A stretch of 61,493 nt of DNA from an uncultured Selenomonadales bacterium (GCA_947165145.1 CAMUZG010000013.1:1-61493); one strand, 5' to 3'. Counted from the stretch's first letter, positions 7,999-18,232 are shown. The notes: generated from the sequence alone by a model not told the origin. Numbers and translations: made by a program.

Positions 7999-8961
7999 TT
8001 ACGCGAGAACCTTGGCAAGACGCATGAATTCGGGGTTGAGACGCTTTTTGTTGTTGACGGCGTCATGAAGATTGATTGAAACGACGTGACCGCGATTGAA
8101 TCCGAAAACGATGTCGCTCAAGCCCGAAATGATTGCCAATGCCGCGTGCTCACCGAGACGGCTTGCGTTGACACGGTCGATAACAGTCGGGGAACCGCCG
8201 CGTTGAATGTGACCGAGTTTGGAAACGCGCGTGTCGAGACCGGTTTTGTCCGCGATGATTTTGCCGATTTCGTGACCTTTGCCAGCACCTTCAGCCACAA
8301 CGACGAGGATATAACGTTTGCCCGCGTCGTAAGCTTCTTTCATCTCTTCGCAAATTTCGTCGAGGTCATATTCTTCTTCGGGGACGAGGATATATTCCGC
8401 GCCGCCGGAAATGCCAGCGACCATTGCGAGCCAACCGCTATTGCGACCCATAACCTCAAGGACGATTGTTCTGCGGTGTGCGGACGCGGTGTCGCGCAAT
8501 TTGTTGATAGCGTCGATAATCGTGTTGGCAGCAGTGTCGCAACCGATTGTATATTCCGAGCCCCAAACGTCGTTGTCGATTGTGCCAGGCAGTCCGACGA
8601 TAGGAATGCCTGTTTCTTGGCTCAAGATTGACGCGCCGCGCAGAGAACCGTCACCGCCGACGACGACAAGTCCTTGAATGCCGCGATCAACGAGATTTTT
8701 ATAACCGAGCTGACGACCTTCGGGCGTGGCGAAACGTCTGCAACGGGCCGTGCCCAAGAAGGTACCTCCGCGTTGAATGATGTCCGCAACGTCTTTGGAT
8801 TGCATCTCGAAAATTTCTTCGTCAAGCATGCCATGATAGCCGCCGCGAATTCCCCAAACTTTGACGCCTTGATGAAGAGCCGTGCGCGTGACTGCACGAA
8901 CCGCCGCGTTCATGCCAGGGCTATCGCCGCCCGATGTCATTACCGCAATACTTTTCAGCAT
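7999..8961 (-). CDS. pfkA: ATP-dependent 6-phosphofructokinase
   Basis: Phosphorylates fructose 6-phosphate to fructose 1,6-bisphosphate, the committed step of glycolysis. It has 320 residues from ATG 8961, which has an AGGAGG site nine bases upstream; upstream in-frame codons are not supported. Visible motifs are GGDSPGMNAAVR (ATP site), GGDGS and LPGTIDND with the catalytic Asp. Glycine in GGDGS and in PGTIDND marks the ATP-dependent type, as pyrophosphate-dependent enzymes have Asp and Lys at these places. It also has MGRNSGW and the C-terminal LGHIQRGG substrate motifs. It is the first gene of a pfkA-rpiB pair. Confidence 0.96.
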   Translation of the reverse strand: MLKSIAVMTSGGDSPGMNAAVRAVTRTALHQGVKVWGIRGGYHGMLDEEIFEMQSKDVADIIQRGGTFLGTARCRRFATPEGRQLGYKNLVDRGIQGLVVVGGDGSLRGASILSQETGIPIVGLPGTIDNDVWGSEYTIGCDTAANTIIDAINKLRDTASAHRRTIVLEVMGRNSGWLAMVAGISGGAEYILVPEEEYDLDEICEEMKEAYDAGKRYILVVVAEGAGKGHEIGKIIADKTGLDTRVSKLGHIQRGGSPTVIDRVNASRLGEHAALAIISGLSDIVFGFNRGHVVSINLHDAVNNKKRLNPEFMRLAKVLA

Positions 8962-9093
8962 AACCGAATCCCTCCTGCCTGAATTTCCCAATCAATCGGC
9001 GTATGTGCCTAAAATTTTTCTCGCGCCAATGATAGCACAAATTTTCTGAATTGCAAATATCGCATGCCCGCCGCGCAGGAAAAATTTTTCACG

Positions 9094-9123
9094 TTGACAG
9101 CGGAAAAACGAATCTGATATTAT
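9094..9123 (+). promoter_or_regulatory. Promoter of the HAD-purE unit
   Basis: A perfect -35 TTGACA at 9094-9099 and a -10 TATTAT at 9118-9123 are separated by 18 bases, 20 bases before the HAD gene start. It is one of the best sigma-70-type matches in the window. Confidence 0.75.
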
Positions 9124-9143
9124 TCGAGCGAGGTGAGTGAAGT

Positions 9144-9797
9144 ATGAAACACGGCGCGATTTTCGACATGGACGGCACGCTTTTCGACACGGAAAAACTT
9201 TATCGTCAAGCATGGCTCGACGTTGCCGCAGAGTTCGGCGAGGAAAAGAATTACGATTTACCGAAGGCGATAAGCGGCACGAATCTCGGCGAAGAGTCGC
9301 GGGCTATCGTCAGACGCTTTTATCCGAACATCAACGCCGAGGCTTACCTTGCTCGCGTGCTCGAAGAAGTTCGCGCCTGTTCCGAACGCAAGCTTGAGCT
9401 GATGACGGGTGTCGAAGAAATTTTGAACTTCTTCAAAGCGTCGGGTGTCGTGATGGCTGTTGCGAGTGCCGCGCCCGTCGAAGTCATTGAAAAAAATTTG
9501 ACGCGTGCAAATCTGCGCGGACTGTTTGAAGTTCTCGTCGGCGGCGATATGGTCGACAACGGCAAGCCCTCACCAGATATTTTCCTGCTTGCGGCTGAAA
9601 AGTTGAATTTGCCCGTGAGCGAGTGCTATATCTTCGAGGACAGTTTGAACGGCATTAAAGCAGCGGCGACTTCGGGCGGCGTGGCAATTATGATTCCCGA
9701 CCAAGTTCAGCCGAACGACGACATAAAAAAAATCTGCGCGGCAGTCTTCCCGAATTTGAACGAGGCACGCCAAGCAATCATGGAGGGACGTTTATGA
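9144..9797 (+). CDS. HAD-family phosphatase (beta-phosphoglucomutase-like)
   Basis: Haloacid dehalogenase superfamily hydrolase, 217 residues. Motif I is FDMDGTLFDTE (nucleophile Asp and general acid Asp), motif II lies in the VASAAP region, and motif III/IV is GKPSPDIF followed by IFEDSLNGI. A helical cap sits between motifs I and II, as in the subfamily containing beta-phosphoglucomutase and phosphoglycolate phosphatase. The substrate is unknown. Its stop overlaps the purE start by four bases, so the two are translationally coupled; this may place it in nucleotide or sugar-phosphate clearance, which is inference. Confidence 0.85.
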   Translation: MKHGAIFDMDGTLFDTEKLYRQAWLDVAAEFGEEKNYDLPKAISGTNLGEESRAIVRRFYPNINAEAYLARVLEEVRACSERKLELMTGVEEILNFFKASGVVMAVASAAPVEVIEKNLTRANLRGLFEVLVGGDMVDNGKPSPDIFLLAAEKLNLPVSECYIFEDSLNGIKAAATSGGVAIMIPDQVQPNDDIKKICAAVFPNLNEARQAIMEGRL

Positions 9798-10273
9798 AAG
9801 TTGCAATCATCATGGGTTCAGACAGCGATTGGGGCGTCATGAAAGCGGCGGTCGACACGTTGAAAAAATTCGGCGTCAATGTGGAAGTAACGGTTGCTTC
9901 GGCGCACCGTACACCCCAGAAAGTTTACGATTCCGTCAAAAATTCTGACGCACAAATTTTCATTGCGGCGGCAGGTATGGCGGCTCACTTGGCGGGAGTC
10001 ACGGCAAGCTTGACGACGAAACCTGTTATCGGCGTGCCGATTAATTCCGAACCGTTCAAAGGTCTCGATTCGTTGCTGAGTACGGTACAAATGCCCAGTG
10101 GCGTTCCCGTCGCGACAATGGCTGTCAACGGCGCAAAAAATGCCGCACTCTTCGCCGTGGAAATTCTCGCTCTTCAAAACGACACGCTTGCTGAAAAACT
10201 CATCACCTTCCGCGAAAGTATGGCGGCAGAAATTGATGTCAAAGATTCCAAACTCAAGGAGGCATTGTTATGA
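9794..10273 (+). CDS. purE: N5-carboxyaminoimidazole ribonucleotide mutase
   Basis: Converts N5-CAIR to CAIR in purine biosynthesis. It has 159 residues, the size of class I PurE. Recognisable motifs are IIMGSDSDW at the N-terminus (phosphate and substrate loop), SAHRTP with the active-site His, and AAAGMAAHLAGV. PurE class I normally works with PurK, which is not in this window; purA lies downstream but after a separate leader. The gene overlaps both its upstream neighbour and the next gene by four bases, forming a tight three-gene unit. Confidence 0.95.
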   Translation: MKVAIIMGSDSDWGVMKAAVDTLKKFGVNVEVTVASAHRTPQKVYDSVKNSDAQIFIAAAGMAAHLAGVTASLTTKPVIGVPINSEPFKGLDSLLSTVQMPSGVPVATMAVNGAKNAALFAVEILALQNDTLAEKLITFRESMAAEIDVKDSKLKEALL

Positions 10274-10611
10274 ATACCAGGACACATGAAATTATTCGCG
10301 AGTACATCGGCGTTTTGACGCACCAGGCTCTTAATCGCGAGCTGACGTGGGAAACTGCTGTCGGCGAAATGGAGTATCGTTACATCATCAAATCGCTTGA
10401 CGGCAAGGATTTGCTTGGCGTGTCGTATCGTATGCGTTCCATTGACAGCGTCGATCTTACAATCAACGGCGAGACCTTCCGCACGCGCAACAAGCCTATC
10501 ATCGAACGCGTCAGCATGTTGTTCCGCATCATCAATTACGAGAAGAAAGACAACGTCATCAGCGACAACACAATCAGATACATGCGCCAATACGTCAACG
10601 AGAACAGATAA
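10270..10611 (+). CDS. Small conserved-looking protein, function unknown
   Basis: I do not recognise the family. It has 113 residues, is soluble, and is rich in charged residues, with no signal peptide or membrane segment. It overlaps purE by four bases (ATGA), and an AAGGAGG site sits inside the purE end, which strongly supports it being translated. The central part (RYIIKSLDGKDL, VDLTINGETFRT) looks like a beta sheet flanked by helices. Its stop codon abuts an inverted repeat. Confidence 0.7.
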   Translation: MNTRTHEIIREYIGVLTHQALNRELTWETAVGEMEYRYIIKSLDGKDLLGVSYRMRSIDSVDLTINGETFRTRNKPIIERVSMLFRIINYEKKDNVISDNTIRYMRQYVNENR

Positions 10612-10670
10612 GGTTATTAGGTTGGAAGGTTAATAGGTTAATAGGTTAATAGTAATCATTCTAATAACCT
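10611..10670. repeat. Inverted repeat enclosing a GGTTAATA tandem repeat
   Basis: AGGTTATTAG (10611-10620) and CTAATAACCT (10661-10670) form a perfect 10-base inverted repeat that starts on the last base of the preceding stop codon. The 40-base loop contains about three copies of an eight-base GGTTAATA unit. No T-run follows, so it does not look like a standard terminator. It belongs with the other short repeats found at gene ends here. Confidence 0.7.
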
Positions 10671-10705
10671 ATTTCCCTAACACCTACAAAGGGAGGATTT
10701 GCACA

Positions 10706-11989
10706 ATGTCAACGGTGGTTATCAGCGGCGCACAGTGGGGCGACGAAGGTAAAGGCAAAATCGTCGACTACCTCGCGCAGCAGGCAGACACGGTTGTCAG
10801 ATTTCAAGGCGGCAGTAATGCCGGTCACACTGTCACGGTCGGCGGCGAAGAATACAAACTTCGGCTCCTGCCGTCGGGCATTCTGTACAAAGGCACAACC
10901 TGCGTCATCGGCAACGGCGTCGTCGTCGACCCGCAATGTCTCCTTGAAGAGATCGACTCAATGAACGCTCGCGGAATCGACACGTCGAACATCAAACTTT
11001 CAAATCGTGCGCACATCGTCATGCCTTGGCACAAATTAATCGACGAACTCGGCGAGGAACTTCGCGGCGAAAATAAAATCGGCACGACCAAACGCGGCAT
11101 AGGTCCCTGCTACATCGACAAGGCGGACAGAATCGGAATTCGCGTTTGCGATTTGATTGACGCTGAAGAATTCGCAACCAAAGTTCGCGACGTTCTCCGC
11201 ATGAAAAATTTGACGTTGCAGAAAGTTTACAATCACGCGCCGCTTGATGCCGACGAAATTATCAGCGAGTACAACGATTACGCGGAGAGATTGCGCCCGT
11301 TCGTCTGCGATACAATTTCTCTGCTCAACGCTCAAATCGACGCCGGCAAAAAAATTCTCTTCGAGGGTGCACAGGCGACAATGCTTGACATCGACTACGG
11401 CACTTATCCCTACGTCACGAGCAGCCATCCGATTAGCGGCGGCGTCGGTATCGGTGCTGGTGTTGCGCCGAAAAAAATTGATACCGTCGTTGGCGTCGTC
11501 AAAGCCTACTGCACACGCGTCGGCGAAGGTCCTTTCCCGACCGAACAGCTCAACGACATCGGCGACAAACTCCGCACGGCTGGGCACGAGTTCGGCACTG
11601 TCACGGGTCGTCCGCGCAGAACTGGTTGGCTTGATGCTTGCGTCGTCAAATATGCTGGTCAACTCAGCGGTACCGATTATATGGCGGTCACGAGACTCGA
11701 CATTCTCGACAGCTTCGACGAAATTAAAATGTGCACGGCTTATAAAATCGGCGACGACATCATCAACGAAATTCCCGCGAGCTTGAAAATTTTGGCGCAG
11801 GTTGAGCCGATTTACGAGACATTCGCGGGCTGGAAGACCGACATCAGTTCCGTCCGCCGCTACGAAGATTTGCCGCTCAACGCCCGTAAATATCTTGAAC
11901 GTATGGCTGAAGTCACTGGAATCAAACTCGGCATTGTCAGCGTCGGTCCCAATCGCGACCAGACAGTCGTCCTCGAAAATATTTTCTGA
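10706..11989 (+). CDS. purA: Adenylosuccinate synthetase
   Basis: Joins IMP and aspartate using GTP to give adenylosuccinate, the first step from IMP to AMP. It has 427 residues, the standard length. The N-terminal GTP loop QWGDEGKGK with its catalytic Asp, the following GGSNAGHT with the catalytic His, the IMP-site segment IGTTKRGIGP, the aspartate-binding region VTGRPRRTGW and the C-terminal guanine-binding SVGPNRDQT are all present. A GGGAGG site lies 9 bases before ATG 10706. No promoter is obvious in the repeat-filled leader, so it may be read through from purE. Confidence 0.97.
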   Translation: MSTVVISGAQWGDEGKGKIVDYLAQQADTVVRFQGGSNAGHTVTVGGEEYKLRLLPSGILYKGTTCVIGNGVVVDPQCLLEEIDSMNARGIDTSNIKLSNRAHIVMPWHKLIDELGEELRGENKIGTTKRGIGPCYIDKADRIGIRVCDLIDAEEFATKVRDVLRMKNLTLQKVYNHAPLDADEIISEYNDYAERLRPFVCDTISLLNAQIDAGKKILFEGAQATMLDIDYGTYPYVTSSHPISGGVGIGAGVAPKKIDTVVGVVKAYCTRVGEGPFPTEQLNDIGDKLRTAGHEFGTVTGRPRRTGWLDACVVKYAGQLSGTDYMAVTRLDILDSFDEIKMCTAYKIGDDIINEIPASLKILAQVEPIYETFAGWKTDISSVRRYEDLPLNARKYLERMAEVTGIKLGIVSVGPNRDQTVVLENIF

Positions 11990-13545
<1,556 letters not shown>

Positions 13546-13584
13546 TTTGTTCGCGACCATTACAACGCGCTATTTTCCTACAAT

Positions 13585-13620
13585 GCAATTCCAAATTCCT
13601 AATTCCACATTCCAAATTAA
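13585..13620. repeat. Heptad-type AATTCC repeat, copy 2
   Basis: Four to five AATTCC units with single-base junctions, in the leader between lysS and ilvB. The orientation is the same as the copies at 4551 and 35689. Confidence 0.7.
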
Positions 13621-13640
13621 ACGTAACGGAGGTAAAAATT

Positions 13641-15329
13641 TTGAAGATGAACGGAGCGCAGGCTCTTCTTGAGAGCTTGAAACAAGAGGGCGTCGAATTA
13701 GTTTTCGGCTACCCCGGCGGCGTCGTGCTGAAACTCTACGACGAAATGTACAAAATGAACTTCCCCAACATCTTGACGGGACACGAACAAGGCGCGGTTC
13801 ATGCTGCCGACGGTTACGCTCGTGCTAGCGGCAAAGTAGGTGTCGTTATCGCAACTTCAGGACCTGGTGCGGCGAATTTAATCACGGGCATCGCGACGGC
13901 TTACATGGATTCGGTGCCGATTGTCTGTATCACAGGACAAGTCGCCAATCACGCTATCGGCAAGGATTCGTTCCAAGAAGTCGACGTTTGCGGAATCACC
14001 ACGCCAATCACCAAGCACAATTACCTTGTCAAGGACGTTGAAGAATTGCCGCACGTTGTCAAGGAAGCGTTCTTCATCGCGCGAACAGGTCGTCCAGGTC
14101 CCGTGTCGATTGACATTGCCGCAGACGTGTTCTTCACCGAACTCGAATTCGATTACCCCGACGAAATCAATCTGCGCGGCTACAACGGCGAATATCCCGT
14201 CAAAAGCTCCGAAGTTGACAGAGTCGTTGCGGCGATTGAAAATTGTCAACGTCCACTGATTTTCTGCGGCGGCGGCGTCACTGCGTCCGACACGACGGAA
14301 GAATTGCGCAAGATTATTACTCGGCTCGGCTGCCCGTCAACGTCGACGCTCATGGGGCTCGGTTGCATTGACGCTTACACTGACGGTTATCTTGGCTTCG
14401 CGGGCATGCATGGTTCTTACGGCGCGAACATGGCGATTCAAACCTGCGACCTGCTGATTTGTATTGGTATGCGGTTCAGCGACAGGGTCACGGGACGCGT
14501 CAGAGACTTCGCGCCGAACGCAAAGATTGTGCACTTTGAACTCGACCCCGCCGAAATTAACAAGAACGTTCAAGCCGACTTGAAAGTTTTGGGCGATTTG
14601 CGTCATTCGTTGCCGATGCTCCGTGAAAAGCTCGACGAGTCGTTGACGAACTTCCCAGAAAAATTTTCCGCGTGGAAGTCTCAAGCCGTCGACAAAGGGC
14701 AGGAACATCCGTTCAGCTGGAATGATTCGGGCGACGAGATTAAACCAGGTGCGCTCATCAGCAAAATCAGCGAGCTGTGCGACGAAAACACCATTGCCGT
14801 CACGGACGTCGGTCAACATCAAATGTGGGCGGCTCAATTCTTCCAATCTCGCAAGCCACGACAATTTTTGACTTCAGGCGGTCTCGGCACAATGGGATTC
14901 GGTTTGCCTGCGGCTATGGGTGCGAAACTTGCTTGCCCCGACAAAAACGTCGTGCTGTTCACGGGCGACGGCTCAATCATGATGAACATTCAAGAACTCG
15001 CCACGATTGCTGACCACGACATTGACATCAAAATTGTCATCGTCCACAACTTTATTCTCGGCATGGTCGGACAATGGCAACGGCTTTTCTACAATCATCA
15101 CTATTCTGCGTCGGAACTCAAATACAAGCGCGACTTCGTCAAAATTGCCAACGCAATGGGCGTCCGCGGTTATCGTCTGACCAAAGCTGACGAATTGGAA
15201 GATGAGCTCGTCGAAATTATTTTCTCGAAAGGCGCGGCTGTCATTGATGTTATCGTGCCCGAAGAAGAAAATGTTCTGCCTATGGTTCCTGGTGGCAAAC
15301 GTCTTGACCAAATGGTTTTGGGCGACTGA
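13641..15329 (+). CDS. ilvB: Acetolactate synthase, large (catalytic) subunit
   Basis: ThDP-dependent enzyme that condenses pyruvate into acetolactate (or acetohydroxybutyrate) in branched-chain amino acid synthesis. It has 562 residues. The ThDP-activating Glu is in GHEQGAVHAADGYAR, the Phe-Gln hinge in KDSFQEVDV, the FAD-binding middle domain includes GLGCID and GMRFSDRVTG, and the ThDP/Mg motif is FTGDGSIMMNIQEL. This is the anabolic AHAS type, which uses a regulatory subunit; ilvN lies 1.1 kb downstream. The start is TTG 13641, eight bases after GGAGG; ATG 13647 is a less well spaced alternative. Confidence 0.95.
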   Translation: MKMNGAQALLESLKQEGVELVFGYPGGVVLKLYDEMYKMNFPNILTGHEQGAVHAADGYARASGKVGVVIATSGPGAANLITGIATAYMDSVPIVCITGQVANHAIGKDSFQEVDVCGITTPITKHNYLVKDVEELPHVVKEAFFIARTGRPGPVSIDIAADVFFTELEFDYPDEINLRGYNGEYPVKSSEVDRVVAAIENCQRPLIFCGGGVTASDTTEELRKIITRLGCPSTSTLMGLGCIDAYTDGYLGFAGMHGSYGANMAIQTCDLLICIGMRFSDRVTGRVRDFAPNAKIVHFELDPAEINKNVQADLKVLGDLRHSLPMLREKLDESLTNFPEKFSAWKSQAVDKGQEHPFSWNDSGDEIKPGALISKISELCDENTIAVTDVGQHQMWAAQFFQSRKPRQFLTSGGLGTMGFGLPAAMGAKLACPDKNVVLFTGDGSIMMNIQELATIADHDIDIKIVIVHNFILGMVGQWQRLFYNHHYSASELKYKRDFVKIANAMGVRGYRLTKADELEDELVEIIFSKGAAVIDVIVPEEENVLPMVPGGKRLDQMVLGD

Positions 15330-15342
15330 AAATTTTTCCACG

Positions 15343-15371
15343 CAAAAAAATAAGCACCCGTTGAGGTGCTT
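15343..15371 (-). terminator. Terminator of the minus-strand binding-protein gene
   Basis: AAGCACC (15352-15358) and GGTGCTT (15365-15371) form a seven-base stem. Read on the minus strand, it is followed by ATTTTTTT. It lies 27 bases past the minus-strand stop codon. Confidence 0.8.
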
Positions 15372-15397
15372 GCATGTGTCCGATTAATTTTCGCGAA

Positions 15398-16261
15398 TTA
15401 CTTCAACTCGACACCAACGCGGCTGTCCATGAGGTAAGGAATCGTAGCCGTAACGCCTGTCATGTTGTCAAGCGGATAGGGCAGAGCTTTTCCGTCTTCG
15501 CCGTAAGTTCCGAGAACCCAGAACAAAGCGTTGACTTGTCCCGAAACGAGCGCGGAAGTACGAGCGTCGGCGGTGACTGAGACGAGTTCAAAGTTTTTGT
15601 TAATGCGTTTGCCGAGTTCAGCGAGGAACGCGACGTTGAAGCCAGCGGGCGTGCCGTCAGCAAGGATAACGTCCATTGCGGGCATATCGCCGGTCACAGC
15701 AACTTTAATTGTTTCCGCGCCTTCGATGACGGGAATCGGTGTTGCGACGGGGTCTTTGCCGCCCAAGTCGATGATGTTTTCTTGAACGAGTTTGTCAATC
15801 GTGCCGTCTTCTTTCATGGCAGTGATTGCCGCGTTAATCTCTTCGATTTGTTTTGAAGCGGAATCGTTCATTGCCATTGAATAACCCATAATCGGTTTGA
15901 AATTGTTGTTGACGACTTTGAGATCGTCATTGCGGGCGGCGATGTAGTTGCCGACTCTGCTACAGGTTGCGAAGCGGTCGATTTGTTTGTTCTTGAGAGC
16001 CAGAACCATTGAATTCATGTCGTTGAAGAAAACGACAGTGCGCGGGGCGACGTAGCCGGCGGGTCTTCCTTCGGATTCGGCTATGTTTTCAGTCCAGCGT
16101 TTGTAGCCCTCTTCGTCCAAACCGGCCGGTATGAGTGCGCCGACTTTGTCCGATTTTGGCTCGTTGTTGGCAGGTTTGTCCGGCTCATTACCGCCGCCAC
16201 CGCAACCTGCACAGGTCAGCAGCATCATGAGTGCCAACAGAGCTCCGAATAAACGTTTCAT
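15398..16261 (-). CDS. Lipoprotein with permuted amino-acid-binding fold (seventh paralogue)
   Basis: Predicted surface lipoprotein of 287 residues. The signal peptide ends in CAGC (Cys20), a slightly atypical lipobox. It belongs to the same family as the six genes at 39187-44336. Residues 39-165 resemble the second half of a family 3 solute-binding protein (helix with SMVLALKNKQID, then MNDSASKQIEEINAAI and MKEDGTIDKLVQE). Residues 184-285 resemble the first half (KVAVTGDMPAMD, PAGFNVAFLAELGKRI, then SALVSGQVNALFW). ATG 16261 has an AGGAGG site. It is an isolated single gene with its own promoter and terminator, inserted against the direction of ilvB and ilvN. The ligand is unknown. Confidence 0.8.
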   Translation of the reverse strand: MKRLFGALLALMMLLTCAGCGGGGNEPDKPANNEPKSDKVGALIPAGLDEEGYKRWTENIAESEGRPAGYVAPRTVVFFNDMNSMVLALKNKQIDRFATCSRVGNYIAARNDDLKVVNNNFKPIMGYSMAMNDSASKQIEEINAAITAMKEDGTIDKLVQENIIDLGGKDPVATPIPVIEGAETIKVAVTGDMPAMDVILADGTPAGFNVAFLAELGKRINKNFELVSVTADARTSALVSGQVNALFWVLGTYGEDGKALPYPLDNMTGVTATIPYLMDSRVGVELK

Positions 16262-16283
16262 AGAGAACCTCCTTTGAAAATGC

Positions 16284-16297
16284 TTGACGCTCGTCAA
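16284..16297. promoter_or_regulatory. Palindrome in the binding-protein leader (possible operator)
   Basis: TTGACG-CT-CGTCAA is a perfect 6+2+6 palindrome between the putative minus-strand -10 and the ribosome binding site of the gene at 15398-16261. Its position would suit a repressor or a short leader hairpin. Confidence 0.4.
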
Positions 16298-16313
16298 ATC
16301 TTTGACCGATTGC

Positions 16314-16342
16314 ATTATACAAGACGGTTTGCAAATTTTCAA
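16314..16342 (-). promoter_or_regulatory. Promoter of the minus-strand binding-protein gene
   Basis: On the minus strand, -35 TTGAAA (complement of 16337-16342), 17 bases, then a perfect -10 TATAAT (complement of 16314-16319). It lies about 50 bases upstream of ATG 16261. Confidence 0.7.
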
Positions 16343-16352
16343 CACGAAATCA

Positions 16353-16391
16353 GTTTCTAATTCCAAATTCCTAATTTCAAATTCCAAATTG
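16353..16391. repeat. Heptad-type AATTCC repeat, copy 3
   Basis: Five AATTCC/AATTTC units in the 150-base space between the minus-strand binding-protein gene and ilvN, just upstream of the ilvN ribosome binding site. Confidence 0.7.
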
Positions 16392-16410
16392 TTAAAAGGG
16401 AGTGAATGTC

Positions 16411-16911
16411 TTGCAGAAATATTTTTTGGCGGTGCTCGTCGAAAATAAACCAGGCGTTTTAACGCACGTGTCGGGGCTCATCAGTCGCCGCGCATTCAAC
16501 ATCGAGAGCATTTCAGCAGGTTACACCGAAGAACCGTCCGTCACGCGAATCAATATCGTTGTCAGCGTCGAATCCGAAAATGAACTTGACCAAGTCGTCA
16601 ATCAGCTCGGCAAGTTAATCGACGTGATTAAAATCGTCAACCTCAGCAAATCGCCGTCGATTGAACGCGAACTCGTCATGATTAAGGTTAAGGCGACCAA
16701 ACAGACTCGCGCTGACCTCGTGAACGTCGTCGACATTTTCCGCGCGCAAATCGTCGACATCACAAGCGAAAACGTCGTTATCGAGTTGACGGGCAGCCAA
16801 AACAAAATCGACGCCATTTGCGAAGTTTTGAGCGACTACGAGATTGTCGAGATTGCTCGCACGGGTACGATTGCGCTGTCACGCGGTCCGATTCCCGTTA
16901 AAGCGATGTGA
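16411..16911 (+). CDS. ilvN: Acetolactate synthase, small (regulatory) subunit
   Basis: Regulatory partner of IlvB; its ACT domain binds valine for feedback control and stimulates the large subunit. It has 166 residues from TTG 16411. The ACT domain is clear (FLAVLVENKPGVLTHVSGLISRR is split across residues 4-26, then NIESISAG), and the C-terminal AHAS-specific domain follows (IERELVMIKV, DIVDITSENVVIELTG). I chose TTG 16411 because AGGGAG lies eight bases upstream, whereas the GTG at 16402 overlaps that site. It is separated from ilvB by a gene on the opposite strand and is followed after one base by a lipoprotein gene. Confidence 0.94.
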   Translation: MQKYFLAVLVENKPGVLTHVSGLISRRAFNIESISAGYTEEPSVTRINIVVSVESENELDQVVNQLGKLIDVIKIVNLSKSPSIERELVMIKVKATKQTRADLVNVVDIFRAQIVDITSENVVIELTGSQNKIDAICEVLSDYEIVEIARTGTIALSRGPIPVKAM

Positions 16912-16912
16912 C

Positions 16913-18181
16913 ATGAAAAAATTTTTAGCGACAATCTGCGCGGCGATACTGCTTATCGTGAGCGGTTGCGGCAATCAAATTCAAACCGTGCCACCGTTGC
17001 CAGGGACGTTGCCGAACATTTTGACTGCGCCTAACGCTGTCGACACCGACATTTACTTCGACGCGACCGTTTCAATGAAGGGCTTCACGACGTTGGCGGC
17101 AGGCAATGTTTATCTGACGCTACCCGACCTTCTCGGCGACATGTGCGGCTCAATGGGTACGGTTAAATTTTTCGGCTTCGGCGCGAACATTCGACCGCTT
17201 GACGGCAGGAGTTATCGACAATTCACAACGCCCGATGTTTACGTCGAGGCGATAACCGCCGTTGCCAACGTCGTCGACGCCGCGAACACCGATCATCTGT
17301 CGATAATCGTCACAGACTTATTCGAAAGCGATTCAGATTGGTCGAACGTTACGCAAAAACTTCGCGATAAATTTTTTGCCAATCATCTTGCCGTCGCGGT
17401 CATCGGCATTAAAAATTCGTTTTACGGCGACATTTTCGACGTAGGCTTGAACGCCGCGAAATTCCATTACAACTCGTGGGACGACCCGAATCGTTTCCGC
17501 CCGTTTTATTTGCTGGTCATGGGGCGCGATAACGTTGTCAAAAATTTTCTGCGCAAATTCAATGAGCGACAGACTTTGCCGAACGACACGGGCTATTTGT
17601 TGTTGTCGGAGAATTTGACGGAGACTGCCGCCGATTTCTCGAACTTCAAGCTTGAGGAGCAGGAAAATTTTTATTCGGACGACACGCTTGGCTTAGACAA
17701 TCGCGTTAAAGAATTCGGCTTGGACAATTTCAATGAGCCGGCGTCGTTCATTTTCAGTTGGCAATACGAACCGCCGCTTGGAGCCTGTCCGCTCGATTTG
17801 TCGCAGGTCGATACGTTCCTAGAAATTTTTTCAGTCACGGGCGAAGAGTGGACGCCGATTGAATCAAATGATTTGCGCGTGAGCTTGATGAAAATCGATA
17901 AGCGTCCGTCAAATTTCTTCGTGAAAGTCGCATTGACGCCGGAAAAATCTTTGGCGGAAGGCAAATTAAATTTCGTGCGTGCAAAAGTCATGCCAACCGC
18001 GCTCGGCTACAAATTGCCGCCGTGGGTCGAATTGTGGAGCGTGAACGTCGATGCCTCAGCAAAAATCTTCGACGGCTCAAAAACCTTAAACTTAACGCGA
18101 ATTCTCGGTTCGCTGAAAGATTCGGTCTTCATGGCGTCGCGTCCCGCGCTCATGAACATTGACTTTATCGTAACGCCGTGA
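16913..18181 (+). CDS. Lipoprotein with a von Willebrand A-like domain
   Basis: I recognise only the general architecture. The signal peptide ends at VSGC (Cys19), so it is a predicted lipoprotein of 422 residues. A beta strand DIYFDATVSMKG (about 46-57) resembles a MIDAS motif (D-x-T-x-S, Asp50, Thr52, Ser54), and a later strand IIVTDLFES supplies a further Asp, as in vWA domains. The C-terminal half is beta-rich without a clear family. ATG 16913 comes one base after the ilvN stop with no strong own site, suggesting coupling. A metal-dependent adhesion or assembly role is possible but not shown. Confidence 0.6.
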   Translation: MKKFLATICAAILLIVSGCGNQIQTVPPLPGTLPNILTAPNAVDTDIYFDATVSMKGFTTLAAGNVYLTLPDLLGDMCGSMGTVKFFGFGANIRPLDGRSYRQFTTPDVYVEAITAVANVVDAANTDHLSIIVTDLFESDSDWSNVTQKLRDKFFANHLAVAVIGIKNSFYGDIFDVGLNAAKFHYNSWDDPNRFRPFYLLVMGRDNVVKNFLRKFNERQTLPNDTGYLLLSENLTETAADFSNFKLEEQENFYSDDTLGLDNRVKEFGLDNFNEPASFIFSWQYEPPLGACPLDLSQVDTFLEIFSVTGEEWTPIESNDLRVSLMKIDKRPSNFFVKVALTPEKSLAEGKLNFVRAKVMPTALGYKLPPWVELWSVNVDASAKIFDGSKTLNLTRILGSLKDSVFMASRPALMNIDFIVTP

Positions 18182-18232
18182 TATATTTTTTGCGGAAGAA
18201 AAGCACAAGAAAAGCTCTAAAACTGTAATCAC

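Noticed and set aside
10611-10670. Terminator after the purE unit
   Set aside because: The inverted repeat is perfect but has a 40-base loop and no T-run; it is better listed as a repeat.
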